A stretch of 64,000 nt of DNA from Oceanicaulis sp. HTCC2633 (lineage in GTDB: Bacteria > Pseudomonadota > Alphaproteobacteria > Caulobacterales > Maricaulaceae). The DNA is taken from contig NZ_CH672428.1 of NCBI RefSeq assembly GCF_000152745.1, forward strand, positions 430,916-494,915, in the 5' to 3' direction. Position numbers and translations under genes: made by a program. Positions 8,989-21,900 of this stretch are shown one piece after another. The notes under the pieces were generated by a model. That model did no database searches, had not been told where the DNA came from, and saw only the letters and a program-made list of their open reading frames with translations. How positions within the stretch are numbered: the stretch's first letter is position 1; each line of letters begins with the position of its first letter.

Positions 8989-10199
8989 CCGTCAATCGGC
9001 GTGATCGGGGCGGTCTCGACCTCGACCGGGGCATCAAGCGGCGGCGCATATCGCGCTTCGTCCGCCAGGATCGCCTGCAGCGTGTCCAGACGAGACTGCG
9101 CATTGGCGCGAATGTCCATGTAGAACAGGTTCGCAAGACGCACACGACGATCCTCCGCCAGACGTCCGGGACGACGCAGAGCGCGGGCGCGAGGCTGATC
9201 GATCATCAGAAGCCCGCCCTGACATTGCGCGCCGGTCTGGTTCGTCATGGGCGAGGGCGCATCACTGAGGCTGAGCTCCGCCGCCGCAGCAGCCCCCTTG
9301 TGCAGGCGGGCCGGGGCGTAGTCCTCATTCGCCGTCCAGAGGACGGGATTGACGCACAACAGGGCGCGATCCTCGATCGGGCTGATCTGCCCCTGTGCAT
9401 CAATGGCGCGCGAGCGCAGGGTTATGGCTTCGATCCGGCCTGTCTCTTCAGGGCGGACTGCAATCCAGCCGGTCAGGCATCGCGCTTCAGCCGGATCGGT
9501 GCAAACCGGTATGGTCGACAGCGGACCGGCCAGAAGATCGAGCGGCGTGGGCGCCTCGATGATGTAGGCTGCGATCAGGCGTCGACGCACGTCCTCATCG
9601 GGGGCGACGCGCCGGGCGAGCACATCAAGCCCGATCGCGCCGCCCTGACCGACGCCCACCAGGAAGAAGGGCTGTTCGGGATCAAGCTCACGCAGGAACT
9701 GCGTAAAGGCGCGCTGAACGTCCGATTGCGCCAGCTCGCGCGCCAGCACGGAATCCTCACGATTATTCATGAAGGTGTAGAGTGAGGCCTGGCGATAGCG
9801 CGGGGCGTAGAGCTGGACATCCTCCACGAGGAAGGGCGCTGCATAATTGGGCAGGATGATCTGCGCCACCTCCACCGCTTCCTGCGGACGATCATAGGGC
9901 GCGTTCCAGTGCGAACCGCCGTCATAGGTGGTCGGGTGAATGAAAAACACGGCCGGATGGCCTGCTTCATCGCCAATCCGCACCTCCGGGCGCGCAGCCC
10001 AGGCATCGTCCTGAGTGTAATCCGGGGCCGGCGGACGGTCATAGGTCTGAAACGGCACGCCGGGGTCAAGGAAGGTCTGGAAGATCTGATCGCGCATGAT
10101 CACGGCGCTGAGCGCCACAAGGGACATGAACACGGTCACAGCGGTGATCAGGCCCCAACGGAGCCAAGCGGAAAGAGGGAGGTTGAAGGGGCCGGTCAT
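8985..10199 (-). CDS. DUF3089 alpha/beta-hydrolase-like membrane-anchored protein, nucleophile apparently lost
   Basis: A 404-aa protein of the DUF3089 family, recognised by PAVFFIHPTTYDGGSHWN and AQIILPNYAAPFL. An N-terminal hydrophobic segment (about residues 12-34) suggests a signal anchor with the rest in the periplasm. At the place of the nucleophile elbow the sequence reads FLVGVGQGGAIGLDVLARR, with Gly where the family normally has Ser in GHSQG. Catalysis by the usual triad is therefore doubtful. ATG at 10199 is chosen; ATG at 10220 in the same frame is possible. It is divergent from the DUF502 gene and convergent with hldE. Substrate unknown. Confidence 0.8.
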   Translation of the reverse strand: MTGPFNLPLSAWLRWGLITAVTVFMSLVALSAVIMRDQIFQTFLDPGVPFQTYDRPPAPDYTQDDAWAARPEVRIGDEAGHPAVFFIHPTTYDGGSHWNAPYDRPQEAVEVAQIILPNYAAPFLVEDVQLYAPRYRQASLYTFMNNREDSVLARELAQSDVQRAFTQFLRELDPEQPFFLVGVGQGGAIGLDVLARRVAPDEDVRRRLIAAYIIEAPTPLDLLAGPLSTIPVCTDPAEARCLTGWIAVRPEETGRIEAITLRSRAIDAQGQISPIEDRALLCVNPVLWTANEDYAPARLHKGAAAAAELSLSDAPSPMTNQTGAQCQGGLLMIDQPRARALRRPGRLAEDRRVRLANLFYMDIRANAQSRLDTLQAILADEARYAPPLDAPVEVETAPITPIDG

Positions 10200-10317
10200 A
10201 TGCACACTCTTACGCCTCATGGGGGAGGAACAGCAAGGGTCCGCCTTGATTCTGCTCCTGTTCACAGGCATTTCAGTCAGGCGTCTGATTTGGGCGCTCT
10301 AGATGGAGTGACGCCCC

Positions 10318-11040
10318 GTGCTTCGCTGGCTCCGCAACCGCTTCCTGACCGGCGTCGTCGTCGCCGCGCCGATCGGCATCACCTTCTGGCTGATCTACAG
10401 CTTCGTCACGTTCGTGGACCGGGTCATCAAGCCCCTGGTTCCCGCACGCTACAACCCTGAAAGCTATCTGCCTTTCGCCATACCGGGCATGGGCCTGCTG
10501 ATCGCGGTGCTGGGTCTGACCCTTCTGGGCGCGCTTGCGGCGAACATCTTTGGCCGCAGCCTGCTGGATCTGGGCGAGCGCGTCCTGAATGGCGTGCCGC
10601 TGATCCGCAACATCTATGCGGCTCTGAAGCAGATCGTCGAAACCGTGTTCCAGGGCCAGCAAAACTCGTTCAAGGAAGTGGTGCTGGTGGAATACCCCAT
10701 GGCGGGCAGCTATGCGGTGGCGTTTGTGGCCTCGGCCGGGCGCGGCGTGATCCGTTCGGTTGTGGGTAAGGGCGATGAAGTGATCGGCGTGTTCATTCCG
10801 ACAACGCCGAACCCGACTTCGGGCTTTCTGCTCTTCGTGCCGCGCTCCAAGGCCATTCCGCTCGATCTCACCGTGGAAGAAGCGGCCAAGCTGATCATCT
10901 CCTTTGGCATGGTCACGCCGGACCGTCTGCCAGACGGGGCGATTCCGCAGGCCGAACCGGGCAAGGCGGGCGCAGGCCTGATGCCCGATGACACGCCGCC
11001 CTCTGATCAGACCGATGAGGAGTCGGACACCCAAGCATAG
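10318..11040 (+). CDS. DUF502 family membrane protein
   Basis: A 240-aa protein of the DUF502 family with two N-terminal membrane segments (about residues 8-32 and 58-82). The conserved GVPLIRNIYAALKQIVETVF and VVLVEYPMAGSYAVAFV segments are followed by a soluble domain and an acidic tail. GTG at 10318 is the start, with GGAG at 10304-10307 upstream. It stands alone and ends at a strong terminator. Molecular function is not established; plant relatives (LAZ1/COV-like) are only distantly informative. Confidence 0.85.
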   Translation: MLRWLRNRFLTGVVVAAPIGITFWLIYSFVTFVDRVIKPLVPARYNPESYLPFAIPGMGLLIAVLGLTLLGALAANIFGRSLLDLGERVLNGVPLIRNIYAALKQIVETVFQGQQNSFKEVVLVEYPMAGSYAVAFVASAGRGVIRSVVGKGDEVIGVFIPTTPNPTSGFLLFVPRSKAIPLDLTVEEAAKLIISFGMVTPDRLPDGAIPQAEPGKAGAGLMPDDTPPSDQTDEESDTQA

Positions 11041-11041
11041 A

Positions 11042-11071
11042 AAAACCCCCGGGCGTTGGCCCGGGGGTTTT
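11042..11071. terminator. Bidirectional intrinsic terminator between DUF502 gene and csp
   Basis: AAAACCCCCGGGC, a GTTG loop, then the exact complement GCCCGGGGGTTTT. It serves the + strand DUF502 gene and the convergent cold-shock gene. Confidence 0.92.
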
Positions 11072-11093
11072 CTCTGATCGGATGAGGATCAGA

Positions 11094-11306
11094 TTAGTCG
11101 GCGTTCGCCAGCGAACCGGCAGAGGTCTTGCCGCTGCGCTTGTCCACTTCTTCTTCGAAAGAAATGCGTTGGCCTTCTTTGAGCTCGGGCATGCCTGCGC
11201 GCTCAACGGCGGAAGCGTGCACGAACACGTCCTTGGAGCCGTCGTCAGGCTGAATGAAGCCGTAGCCTTTGGTGGAGTTGAACCATTTCACAATGCCGGT
11301 AGCCAT
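11094..11306 (-). CDS. Cold-shock protein (CSD, CspA family)
   Basis: A 70-aa single cold-shock domain starting [18 protein letters not shown], with both RNA-binding motifs visible (KGYGFI as RNP1 and VFVHASAV as RNP2). ATG at 11306 is preferred to an upstream in-frame start at 11330 because it matches family length and has an AAGGAC ribosome site about 9 bp before it. Members are single-stranded nucleic-acid-binding RNA chaperones. It lies 176 bp downstream of recG on the same strand, leaving room for its own promoter and a long 5' UTR, as is usual for csp genes. Confidence 0.95.
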   Translation of the reverse strand: MATGIVKWFNSTKGYGFIQPDDGSKDVFVHASAVERAGMPELKEGQRISFEEEVDKRSGKTSAGSLANAD

Positions 11307-11482
11307 TGTTGAGTGTCCTTTTGTAGACAAGAATTAAGCACCATAACCCCCGAGTGGAGCTGTGGCGGACATCGACATGTGGAGGGAGTGGAGTTCAGCG
11401 CAAAGCGCTAGTGACCGAAAACCTGGCCATAAATCGATTAGCGGCGTTCTAGCAGAATTTCAGACGCTTCACCAGCGTTATC

Positions 11483-13576
11483 TCATCCAGACCGCATCAG
11501 GCGGACGCCCTCATCGCGTTCGAACAGGTATAGCAGGGTGCGCAGGGCTTCTCCGCGCTCGCCAGCAAAGACCTCCTCGCGCGCCGTTTCGTACTGGGCG
11601 GCGTCGCTGGCGAGCTCCAGAAGATCGGCATGAGCGGCAAGATCGGCGATTCGGTAATCCGGCAGGCCTGACTGTTTGAGACCCAGCGGGTCGCCCGAGC
11701 CGCGCAAGCGCCAGTCTTCCTCCGCGATGACAAAGCCATCATCGGAACTGCGCATGATCTCGAGTCGGGCGCGCGCCGTCTCCCCAAGCTGTCCGTGATA
11801 GAGCAGGAGGCAGGTTGAGGGCTTGTCGCCTCGGCCAACGCGTCCGCGCAGCTGGTGCAATTGCGCCAGGCCAAAGCGCTCGGCGTGCTCGATCACCATG
11901 ATGGTGGCGTCAGGGGCGTCGACCCCCACCTCAATCACTGTGGTGGCCACCAGAACATCGATTTCACCCGCCCGGAAATCTTCGGCCGCCTTCTGCTTGT
12001 CTCTCGCCGGCATCCGTCCATGGACGAGACCGATGCGGGCCTCGGGCAGCATCTCACTCAACATGTGATGGCGCGCCTCGGCGGCGGCCAGATCAGACAC
12101 ATCGCTGTCTTCAACAAGCGGACAGACCCAATAGGCGCGCTCCCCCTTGGACAGGGCGCGTTTCAATCCTTCGACAATCTCATGGAGCCGCTCGCCCGAG
12201 ACGACGCGGGTGTCGGGCGGGATGCGGCCCGCCGGTTTTTCATCCAGACGGCTGACATCAAGATCGCCGAATGCGGCGAGGGTCAGGGTGCGGGGGATGG
12301 GGGTTGCGGACATGGCGAGCACATCCGGGGCGCGGCCCTTCATGGTCAGCTTGCGGCGGTCAGAGACGCCGAAGCGATGCTGCTCGTCGATCACCACAAA
12401 GCCAAGGTCAGAGAATTCGACGCTGTCCTGAAAGAGCGCATGGGTGCCGCAGATGACCTGGGCGTCGCCGGAGGCGATCTGAGCCTCGATCTCCTTGCGC
12501 GGTTTGCCCTTGTCGCGGCCGGTCAGGGCGACGACGGAGACGCCCGCCGGTTCCAGAAGGGCGGTCAGCACCTTGGCGTGTTGGCGGGCGACGATTTCCG
12601 TGGGCGCCATCAGCGCAGTCTGCACCCCCGCCTCGGCGGCGTGGGCGGCGCAGAGCGCGGCGACGAAGGTCTTGCCGGAACCCACATCACCATGAACGAG
12701 CCGCATCATGCGCTGGCTTGAGTCCATATCGGTCTTGCAGGCCTCGAACGCGCGCATCTGCGCGCCGGTGGGGGTGAAGGGGGCGTGCTCAAGCACCTTG
12801 ACGACGATCCGGCCATCGCCCGACAGGGGCCGCCCCTTGCGGGCCTTGCGGTCTCGTCTTGCCAGCTTCAGGGCGAGCTGATGGGCGAAGAGTTCATCAA
12901 AGGCGAGGCGTTTGCGAACAAGGGCGCTCGGTTCGAGATCAAGGCCTGATTGCGGGGCGTGCAGTTCCAGAAGCGCCTCGCGCCAACCGAGCCAGCCTTC
13001 GCGCGCTTTGAGCGGCGCGTCGATCCATTCAGGCAGGTCGGGCAGGGTGGAGAGCGCCTCGCGCATGGCCTTGCGCATGACATTGATCGAAAGCCCGGCG
13101 GTGAGCGGATAGACGGGCTGAAGCAAGTCCGCGTCCTCGACCTCTTTGGGGTCCGCGATCAGGTCGGGATGGACGATCTGAATCTCGCTGGCGAAACGTT
13201 CCGCTTTGCCCGACACGATCCGGCGCGACCCCTCCGGTAACATGCGGCGCAGATAGTCGGATTTGGCGTTAAAGAAGATCAGATGCAGCCAGCCCGTCTC
13301 GTCGCGCATCCGCACCTTGTAGGGCTGCTTCATCGTCGGGCGGGGAATGTGCGCCTCCACCTCCGCCTCGATGGTGACCAGCGTCTGCGCGCCGGCATCT
13401 CCGGCATCGGAGATCGACACCCGGTGCGTGCGGTCCACCAGACCCGTGGGCGCGGTGAAGACCAGATCCTTCACCCGTGGCCCCGCCACCTTCTCCATCA
13501 GGGCCGCAAGCCGCGGCCCCACGCCCTTGAGCGTGGTGAGATCAGCAAACAGCGGGAAGAGCGATTGTGGGCGCAT
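11483..13576 (-). CDS. recG: ATP-dependent DNA helicase RecG
   Basis: A 697-aa replication-fork remodelling helicase. The N-terminal wedge/OB domain begins with DLTTLKGVGPRLAALM. The helicase motifs are GDVGSGKTFVAALCAAHA (Walker A), DEQHRFGV, MSATPIPRTLTLAAFGD, TTVIEVGVDAPDA and QLRGRVGRG, and the tail includes the RecG-typical WRLRGSGDPLGLKQSG. ATG at 13576 starts the family-like MRPQSLFPLF; a TTG 21 bp upstream is unlikely. It is divergent from sdhE, with mfd nearby, as in related Alphaproteobacteria. Confidence 0.96.
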   Translation of the reverse strand: MRPQSLFPLFADLTTLKGVGPRLAALMEKVAGPRVKDLVFTAPTGLVDRTHRVSISDAGDAGAQTLVTIEAEVEAHIPRPTMKQPYKVRMRDETGWLHLIFFNAKSDYLRRMLPEGSRRIVSGKAERFASEIQIVHPDLIADPKEVEDADLLQPVYPLTAGLSINVMRKAMREALSTLPDLPEWIDAPLKAREGWLGWREALLELHAPQSGLDLEPSALVRKRLAFDELFAHQLALKLARRDRKARKGRPLSGDGRIVVKVLEHAPFTPTGAQMRAFEACKTDMDSSQRMMRLVHGDVGSGKTFVAALCAAHAAEAGVQTALMAPTEIVARQHAKVLTALLEPAGVSVVALTGRDKGKPRKEIEAQIASGDAQVICGTHALFQDSVEFSDLGFVVIDEQHRFGVSDRRKLTMKGRAPDVLAMSATPIPRTLTLAAFGDLDVSRLDEKPAGRIPPDTRVVSGERLHEIVEGLKRALSKGERAYWVCPLVEDSDVSDLAAAEARHHMLSEMLPEARIGLVHGRMPARDKQKAAEDFRAGEIDVLVATTVIEVGVDAPDATIMVIEHAERFGLAQLHQLRGRVGRGDKPSTCLLLYHGQLGETARARLEIMRSSDDGFVIAEEDWRLRGSGDPLGLKQSGLPDYRIADLAAHADLLELASDAAQYETAREEVFAGERGEALRTLLYLFERDEGVRLMRSG

Positions 13577-13656
13577 GGCGCTAGCATCGCCCGTCAACTG
13601 GATTCGGGAAAGTCTCGCCCTTCACCCGTCCGCACCCGCGCGCTATATGCGCTGTC

Positions 13657-13980
13657 ATGAGTGATAATCCGTTTTCCGATCCGAACACGCCCATTGATCC
13701 GCAAGACCGCCTGAAGCGTTTGACCTTTCGCGCCTGGCGGCGGGGCTTCAAGGAGGCGGACCTGATCATGGGCCGCTTTGCAGATACGAAGCTCTACTCG
13801 TTGTCGGCGGAGGAAGTGGACGAGTTCGAGCGTCTGCTCGATGCGCCGGACACCGAAGTCTATGGCTGGATCTGCGGCACCATCGAGACGCCGCCGAACT
13901 ATGAGGGGCCGGTGCTGGACGCGCTGAAAGCCTTCGACTTTGAAGCGCTGGCCGATCAGGGCGACGGTCCGTCGAGCTAA
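13657..13980 (+). CDS. sdhE: Succinate dehydrogenase assembly factor (SdhE, DUF339)
   Basis: A 107-aa small protein with the hallmark RRGFKEADLIMGRF, containing the RGxxE motif needed to promote covalent flavinylation of SdhA. Further family features are ELxEFERLL-like DEFERLLDAPD and a WI segment (YGWICG). It acts in the cytoplasm on succinate dehydrogenase before membrane assembly. It is placed between divergent recG and mfd, a common alphaproteobacterial order. Confidence 0.93.
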   Translation: MSDNPFSDPNTPIDPQDRLKRLTFRAWRRGFKEADLIMGRFADTKLYSLSAEEVDEFERLLDAPDTEVYGWICGTIETPPNYEGPVLDALKAFDFEALADQGDGPSS

Positions 13981-13993
13981 CACAACACACCGC

Positions 13994-14060
13994 GTCATCC
14001 TGACGAACATCAGGACCCAGTAGGGACGCGGCATGGGTCCCGGATGAAGTCCGGGATGAC
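13994..14060. repeat. REP/BIME-like inverted repeat pair
   Basis: Two inverted copies of a GTCATCC...GGACCCA unit at 13994-14018 and 14034-14060. The second half alone is a near-perfect palindrome (GGTCCCGGATGAAGTCCGGGATGAC). This form is a widespread intergenic palindromic repeat in Alphaproteobacteria. It fills the 147-bp gap between sdhE and mfd and may act as an mRNA 3'-end structure. Confidence 0.7.
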
Positions 14061-14127
14061 GACCCAGAGAACCAATCACCCCCCGTCATTCTGGCGCGGG
14101 GGCGAAAGCCTATGAGGACGCCTCGAC

Positions 14128-17612
<3,485 letters not shown>

Positions 17613-17616
<4 letters not shown>

Positions 17617-18848
17617 CCGGTCTTGGCGGAGCTGAAGGGCAGGACGTTCGACCGGCGCACCATCTGCTCGATCAGCGCGTCGGCCTGGGTTTCGCCTGCG
17701 GCGTCCTCGATGGAGGGGGTCAGTTCGAGCCGGAAGGGCTTGAGCGGATCCGCCCCTTCATAGGCGGTGCACTCGGCGATCGCGGAGACCCGGTTGGACA
17801 CCATTTTCGCTTCGGTCTGAGGCGTGCTGGGCAGGGCGATGAGGAAGCGGTCCCGGGCCAGGCGCACCACGAAGTCCTCGGCGCGCACGCAATGGCGCAG
17901 CATGCCGGCAAACTGGTTAGTCGCCTTGGCGAATCCGTTCGCCCCGGCGTCTTGAGGCGCGCTGACGCCCAGCATGATCAGGCTCATCGGCTCGAGACGC
18001 GCCGCGGCATGGTCCATCAGGCTTTGAAGATGCACGCGGCCGAAGCGTTCATTGTAGAGATCTGACTCGGTATCGAGCAGGCTGGGCAGGCGACAGGCCT
18101 CAAGGCGGGCCTTGGCGAGACGGCGGCGTCGACGTTCGGACGCCAGCGCCATCACGCGATCACGCATTTCATCATTGCTGGCGTTGTCCGACAGGATGTC
18201 GGACGCCCCGCGGGCAAAGGCTTCATCCGCGCCCGCGTAATCGGTGTCCGCGGTCAGAAGGATCGCCGGCGTGTGATAGAGCCGGGTGTTGCGGCGCATG
18301 GCCGAGCACACCGTATGGGCCAGACCGGCGTCCGGACGCGTATTCAGGATCACCGCGTCAAAGGTGCGCTCGTGCAGGTAATCGAACGCATTGAAGGTCG
18401 AGAACGCTGCGATCGTCTGGATGCCGGCGCGCGACATCGCAAACTGCAGTCGCATGAAGGACGGGCCGGGCGCGCCCACGAACAGCACCGTGGAGTCGTC
18501 CTGGTTCACGGGCACGGGCGCGGGCTGATAGCCGGCTTCCTGCGCGCTTTTCAGACGCAGTTGGGCTGTGTGTTCCAGGACCTTCAGACGCGACAGGGCG
18601 CGCAGACGCGACGCGATCTGGATCGGATGCGCATTGTCGGGAAGGCGAGCAGCGACGCCCTCGGCCGCATGGCCGCCAATCGCCAGATGCAGGATTTCAG
18701 AAGACAGATCAGAACTGACGGAGGCGAAGCTGACGACGGCCTCACAGCCCGGTTCGATATGACGCGCGACCTGAAACCCCATTTGAGCCAAATGCTCAGC
18801 GGTTTCCTGCGCCCTGGCGTCATCGCCCATGACTGCAATGGAAAACAT
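17613..18848 (-). CDS. PopA-like protein: REC-like domains with degenerate GGDEF and intact c-di-GMP I-site
   Basis: A 411-aa protein. The N-terminal half looks like two receiver-type domains; the second is clearer (TVLFVGAPGPSFMRL to GASDILSDN). The C-terminal part (about 250-411) is GGDEF-like. The catalytic GG(D/E)EF site is replaced by ARDRF at residues 331-335, so cyclase activity is unlikely. The RxxD inhibitory c-di-GMP site is kept as RAED at 322-325, five residues upstream, as in PleD. This matches Caulobacter PopA, a c-di-GMP effector that directs cell-cycle regulators to the pole. ATG at 18848 is the real start; the open frame continuing to 20021 is antisense to the CoA-transferase gene. 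Confidence 0.7.
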
Positions 18849-18950
18849 CCGCCCCGTCTGCCCCCCTCGACCCGAGGCGACAAGATTGTGTCGTTCTGAG
18901 TTCAGTGTCAAAACTTTGATTCCTGAAATTGTCACAAAGCGATTTTGCTC

Positions 18951-20099
18951 ATGCCGACCGATACGAAAGCACAAGGCCCTTTGCGTGGCGTTAAAGTCCT
19001 GGAATTTGTTGGACTGGGCCCCGCGCCCTTCTGCGCGATGCTGCTGAGCGATCTGGGCGCGGAGGTGGTGCGCATTGATCGCCCCCATGCCGGGGGAGGA
19101 GGCCCTGCCGAAGTGCTGGCGCGCGGACGGCGTTCTGCAGCGTTCAATCTCAAGAGCCCAGGCGCGGTCAAAGCCTGCCTGAGCATGATGAAGAGCGCAC
19201 ATATCGTGCTTGAAGGCTATCGGCCCGGTGTGATGGAGCGTCTGGGGCTGGGCCCCGAAGAGGCGCTCAAGGCCAACCCGGCGCTGGTCTATGGCCGCAT
19301 GACAGGCTGGGGTCAGTACGGCCCGCTCGCCCATGCCGCCGGTCATGACCTCAATTATATCGCGCTGACCGGCGCGCTCGACGCCATCGGCCCGAAGGAC
19401 AAGCCCGTGCCGCCCGTCAATGTGGTGGGCGATTTCGGCGGCGGGTCTATGTATCTCGCAGTGGGGGTTCTGGCGGCGCTGCACCATGCGCGCACGACAG
19501 GCGAAGGACAGGTGGTGGACGCCGCCATCGTGGACGGGGCGGCCCATCTCATGGGCGCGGTCCATCAGCTCGACGCCATCGGCATGTGGAGCCAGCCGCG
19601 CGGGGAGAACCTGCTCGATGGCGGCGCGCCCTTTTATGACGCCTATCGCTGCGCGGACGATGCCTTCGTGTCCATCGGCGCGCTGGAGGGGGAGTTCTTC
19701 CAGCTTCTGATCGACAAGCTTGGCCTGTCTGATCACCCCGCCATGCAGGCTCAGTATGACGCAAAGAGCTGGCCAGCCATGCGCCAGACCTTTGAAGAGA
19801 CCTTCGCCAGCCAGCCCCAGGCGCACTGGATCGATCTGCTGGACGGAACCGACGCCTGTTTCGCGCCCGTGCTGGATACAAAAGCCGCCGCTGAAAACCC
19901 GCACATGAAGGCGCGCGGGGTCTTTGTGGAGGTGGAGGGCGTGCGTCAGGCGGCGCCCGCGCCGCGCTTCTCGCGCACGCCCGGCGCGATCCAGAGCGTG
20001 GCGCCCGTCCCCGGCGAGCATACCGAAACCGTGCTGAGAGACTGGGGCTTTTCGGATGCAGAGATTGCAAACCTGAAAAACGACGGGGGATTAGGCTGA
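18951..20099 (+). CDS. CaiB/BaiF family CoA transferase, alpha-methylacyl-CoA racemase type
   Basis: A 382-aa family III CoA-transferase-fold protein. The segments GLGPAPFCAMLLSDLGAEVVRID, GHDLNYIALTGALDAIG and PPVNVVGDFGGGSMYL closely follow alpha-methylacyl-CoA racemase, which epimerises 2-methyl-branched acyl-CoA for beta-oxidation. The GHD and GDFGGG blocks contain the family catalytic His and Asp positions. ATG at 18951 is chosen over TTG at 18945. It is divergent from the PopA-like gene, with about 100 bp between. Substrate specificity is inferred only from similarity. Confidence 0.85.
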   Translation: MPTDTKAQGPLRGVKVLEFVGLGPAPFCAMLLSDLGAEVVRIDRPHAGGGGPAEVLARGRRSAAFNLKSPGAVKACLSMMKSAHIVLEGYRPGVMERLGLGPEEALKANPALVYGRMTGWGQYGPLAHAAGHDLNYIALTGALDAIGPKDKPVPPVNVVGDFGGGSMYLAVGVLAALHHARTTGEGQVVDAAIVDGAAHLMGAVHQLDAIGMWSQPRGENLLDGGAPFYDAYRCADDAFVSIGALEGEFFQLLIDKLGLSDHPAMQAQYDAKSWPAMRQTFEETFASQPQAHWIDLLDGTDACFAPVLDTKAAAENPHMKARGVFVEVEGVRQAAPAPRFSRTPGAIQSVAPVPGEHTETVLRDWGFSDAEIANLKNDGGLG

Positions 20100-20188
20100 C
20101 AGCCTGGACCAAGAAGGGCTAAACAGACGCGACTCCAGGCGATCGGCGCCCGGAGCCGTGTCTCACACAGGTCTGAACGCTGCGCTCC

Positions 20189-21106
20189 ATGTCGCTGATC
20201 AAGCTGAAATCCCTGATCCGCCGCGCCTGGGACATTCCAGCGCTCAAGGTCACCGTCCGCGCAATCGATCGCATGATGGCGCGCGAGGTGATGCTGTTTG
20301 CGGGCGGGGCCGGATTCTTTGGCCTGTTGGCGCTGGTGCCCGCCGTGCTGGTGGCGGCGTCGGTCTATGGTCTTGTATTTTCGGAGGATGACGCCGTTGC
20401 GCAGGTGGCACGCTTGCAGGTGACAGCCGTCCTGCCGCCCTCGGCGCATACCTTCCTGACCTCGCAATTGTCCCAGCTCGCCGGCTCATCCAACACCTCC
20501 CTGACCGTGCAGGGCGTGATCGCGCTGTTCATCGCCTGGTTCGCAGCGGCGCGCGGGGCCAAGGCCATCATTGCAGGCCTGAACCAGATCGCGAGGCGAG
20601 GCGATCTGCGCAACATCCTGCACTTCAATCTGCTCGCCATGGGCGCGGTGATTGCGGGCGGGGCGCTGCTGGTCATGGCCAATCTCGCCATCCTGACCAT
20701 TCCCAACATGATCCGACCGGCCCTGCGGATGCTGGGCAGCGATGCGGCCGATTTCGGCGCCAGCCTGATCAATGAATGGTCAATCTCCTATCTGGCCATG
20801 CTGACCGCCCTGTTGCTGCTATACCGGTTCGTGATGCAACGGGCGGGCGAGACCAGCTGGACGGCCTCCTTTATCGGCGCGGCGACCGCGGCCACCATCT
20901 GGCTCATCGCCTCCAAGGGTTTCACCCTATATGTGGCGACAATCGTGAACCCCAGCACATACGGACCGCTGGGCACGCTGATCGTCTTTCTGTTATGGGT
21001 CTACTGGACCTCCTATGCGGTCTTTTTCGGCGGCGCTCTTGGCGTCGAGATTGACCGTCACCGGGGCGAGGCGCATCCGGACCAGAAGCCCCCGACAACG
21101 GAATAG
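20189..21106 (+). CDS. YihY/BrkB family inner-membrane protein
   Basis: A 305-aa integral membrane protein with about six hydrophobic helices. It shows the YihY/BrkB features AGGAGFFGLLALVPAVLVAASVYG near the N-terminus, SWTASFIGAATAATIWLIASKGFTLYV, and YGPLGTLIVFLLWVYWTSYAVFFGGALGVEID at the C-terminus. The family was once called ribonuclease BN by mistake; its role, probably in transport or envelope processes, is not settled. It stands alone between the AMACR-like gene and the CoA-transferase pair. Confidence 0.88.
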   Translation: MSLIKLKSLIRRAWDIPALKVTVRAIDRMMAREVMLFAGGAGFFGLLALVPAVLVAASVYGLVFSEDDAVAQVARLQVTAVLPPSAHTFLTSQLSQLAGSSNTSLTVQGVIALFIAWFAAARGAKAIIAGLNQIARRGDLRNILHFNLLAMGAVIAGGALLVMANLAILTIPNMIRPALRMLGSDAADFGASLINEWSISYLAMLTALLLLYRFVMQRAGETSWTASFIGAATAATIWLIASKGFTLYVATIVNPSTYGPLGTLIVFLLWVYWTSYAVFFGGALGVEIDRHRGEAHPDQKPPTTE

Positions 21107-21148
21107 GGGCTGGTTTTCAGTCTGGAAACGGCTATAAACCGGACCAAA

Positions 21149-21164
21149 TTAAACGAGCGTTGAA
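21149..21164. promoter_or_regulatory. Candidate operator upstream of the 3-oxoacid CoA-transferase genes
   Basis: TTAAACG-AG-CGTTGAA is a palindrome with 7-bp arms and one mismatched pair, 25 bp before the subunit A start. It resembles TetR-type fatty-acid/acyl-CoA regulator boxes (AAAC-N-GTTT), but the regulator is unknown. Confidence 0.35.
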
Positions 21165-21188
21165 TTATTCAGGGAAGGAGACGGCGCA

Positions 21189-21884
21189 GTGGCGGACAAG
21201 GTCTACCCAGACGCAAAAACGGCCCTAGACGGGCTCACTTTTGACGGCATGACCGTAATGGCGGGCGGCTTCGGGCTGTGCGGCATTCCGGAGAACCTGA
21301 TCACGGCGCTGCGCGACAGCGGCGCCAAGGATCTGACCGTCATCTCCAACAATGCAGGCGTGGATGATTTCGGTCTCGGCCTGCTGCTTCAGACCCGTCA
21401 GATCAGGAAGATGGTCTCCTCCTATGTGGGAGAGAACAAGACCTTCGAGAAACAATATCTGAACGGCGAGCTGGAGCTGGAGTTCAACCCCCAGGGCACG
21501 CTGGCCGAGCGCATCCGCGCTGGCGGCGCCGGCATTCCGGGCTTCTATACCAAGACGGGCGTCGGCACGCTGGTCGCTGAAGGCAAGGAGCACAAGGAGT
21601 TCAACGGCGAGACCTATATCATGGAAACCGGCCTTGTGGCCGACATCTCCATCGTGAAGGCCTGGAAGGCGGACAAGGCGGGCAATCTCGTCTTCCGCAA
21701 GACCGCACGGAACTTCAACCCGATGATGGCGACCGCCGGCAAGGTGACCATCGCCGAGGTCGAGGAAATCGTCGAGAACGGCGAGCTGGACGCCGATCAC
21801 ATCCACACGCCGGGCATTTTCGTGCAGCGCCTTGTCCAGGGCACGTTCGAAAAACGCATCGAGCAACGCACTGTGCGCGCCTAA
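21189..21884 (+). CDS. 3-oxoacid CoA-transferase subunit A
   Basis: A 231-aa alpha subunit of succinyl-CoA:3-ketoacid CoA-transferase, with the N-terminal [19 protein letters not shown], the [15 protein letters not shown] block and [23 protein letters not shown]. With subunit B it activates acetoacetate to acetoacetyl-CoA. GTG at 21189 has GGAAGGAGA close upstream. Subunit B follows after 16 bp, so they form a two-gene operon. A palindrome upstream may be an operator. Confidence 0.94.
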   Translation: MADKVYPDAKTALDGLTFDGMTVMAGGFGLCGIPENLITALRDSGAKDLTVISNNAGVDDFGLGLLLQTRQIRKMVSSYVGENKTFEKQYLNGELELEFNPQGTLAERIRAGGAGIPGFYTKTGVGTLVAEGKEHKEFNGETYIMETGLVADISIVKAWKADKAGNLVFRKTARNFNPMMATAGKVTIAEVEEIVENGELDADHIHTPGIFVQRLVQGTFEKRIEQRTVRA

Positions 21885-21900
21885 GCGGGAGGATCGAAGA

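Noticed and set aside
18849-20021. Open minus-strand frame extending the PopA-like gene N-terminally by about 390 residues
   Set aside because: It is antisense to the whole CaiB/BaiF gene and has low-complexity, Gly/Arg/His-rich text; the family-like start is ATG at 18848.
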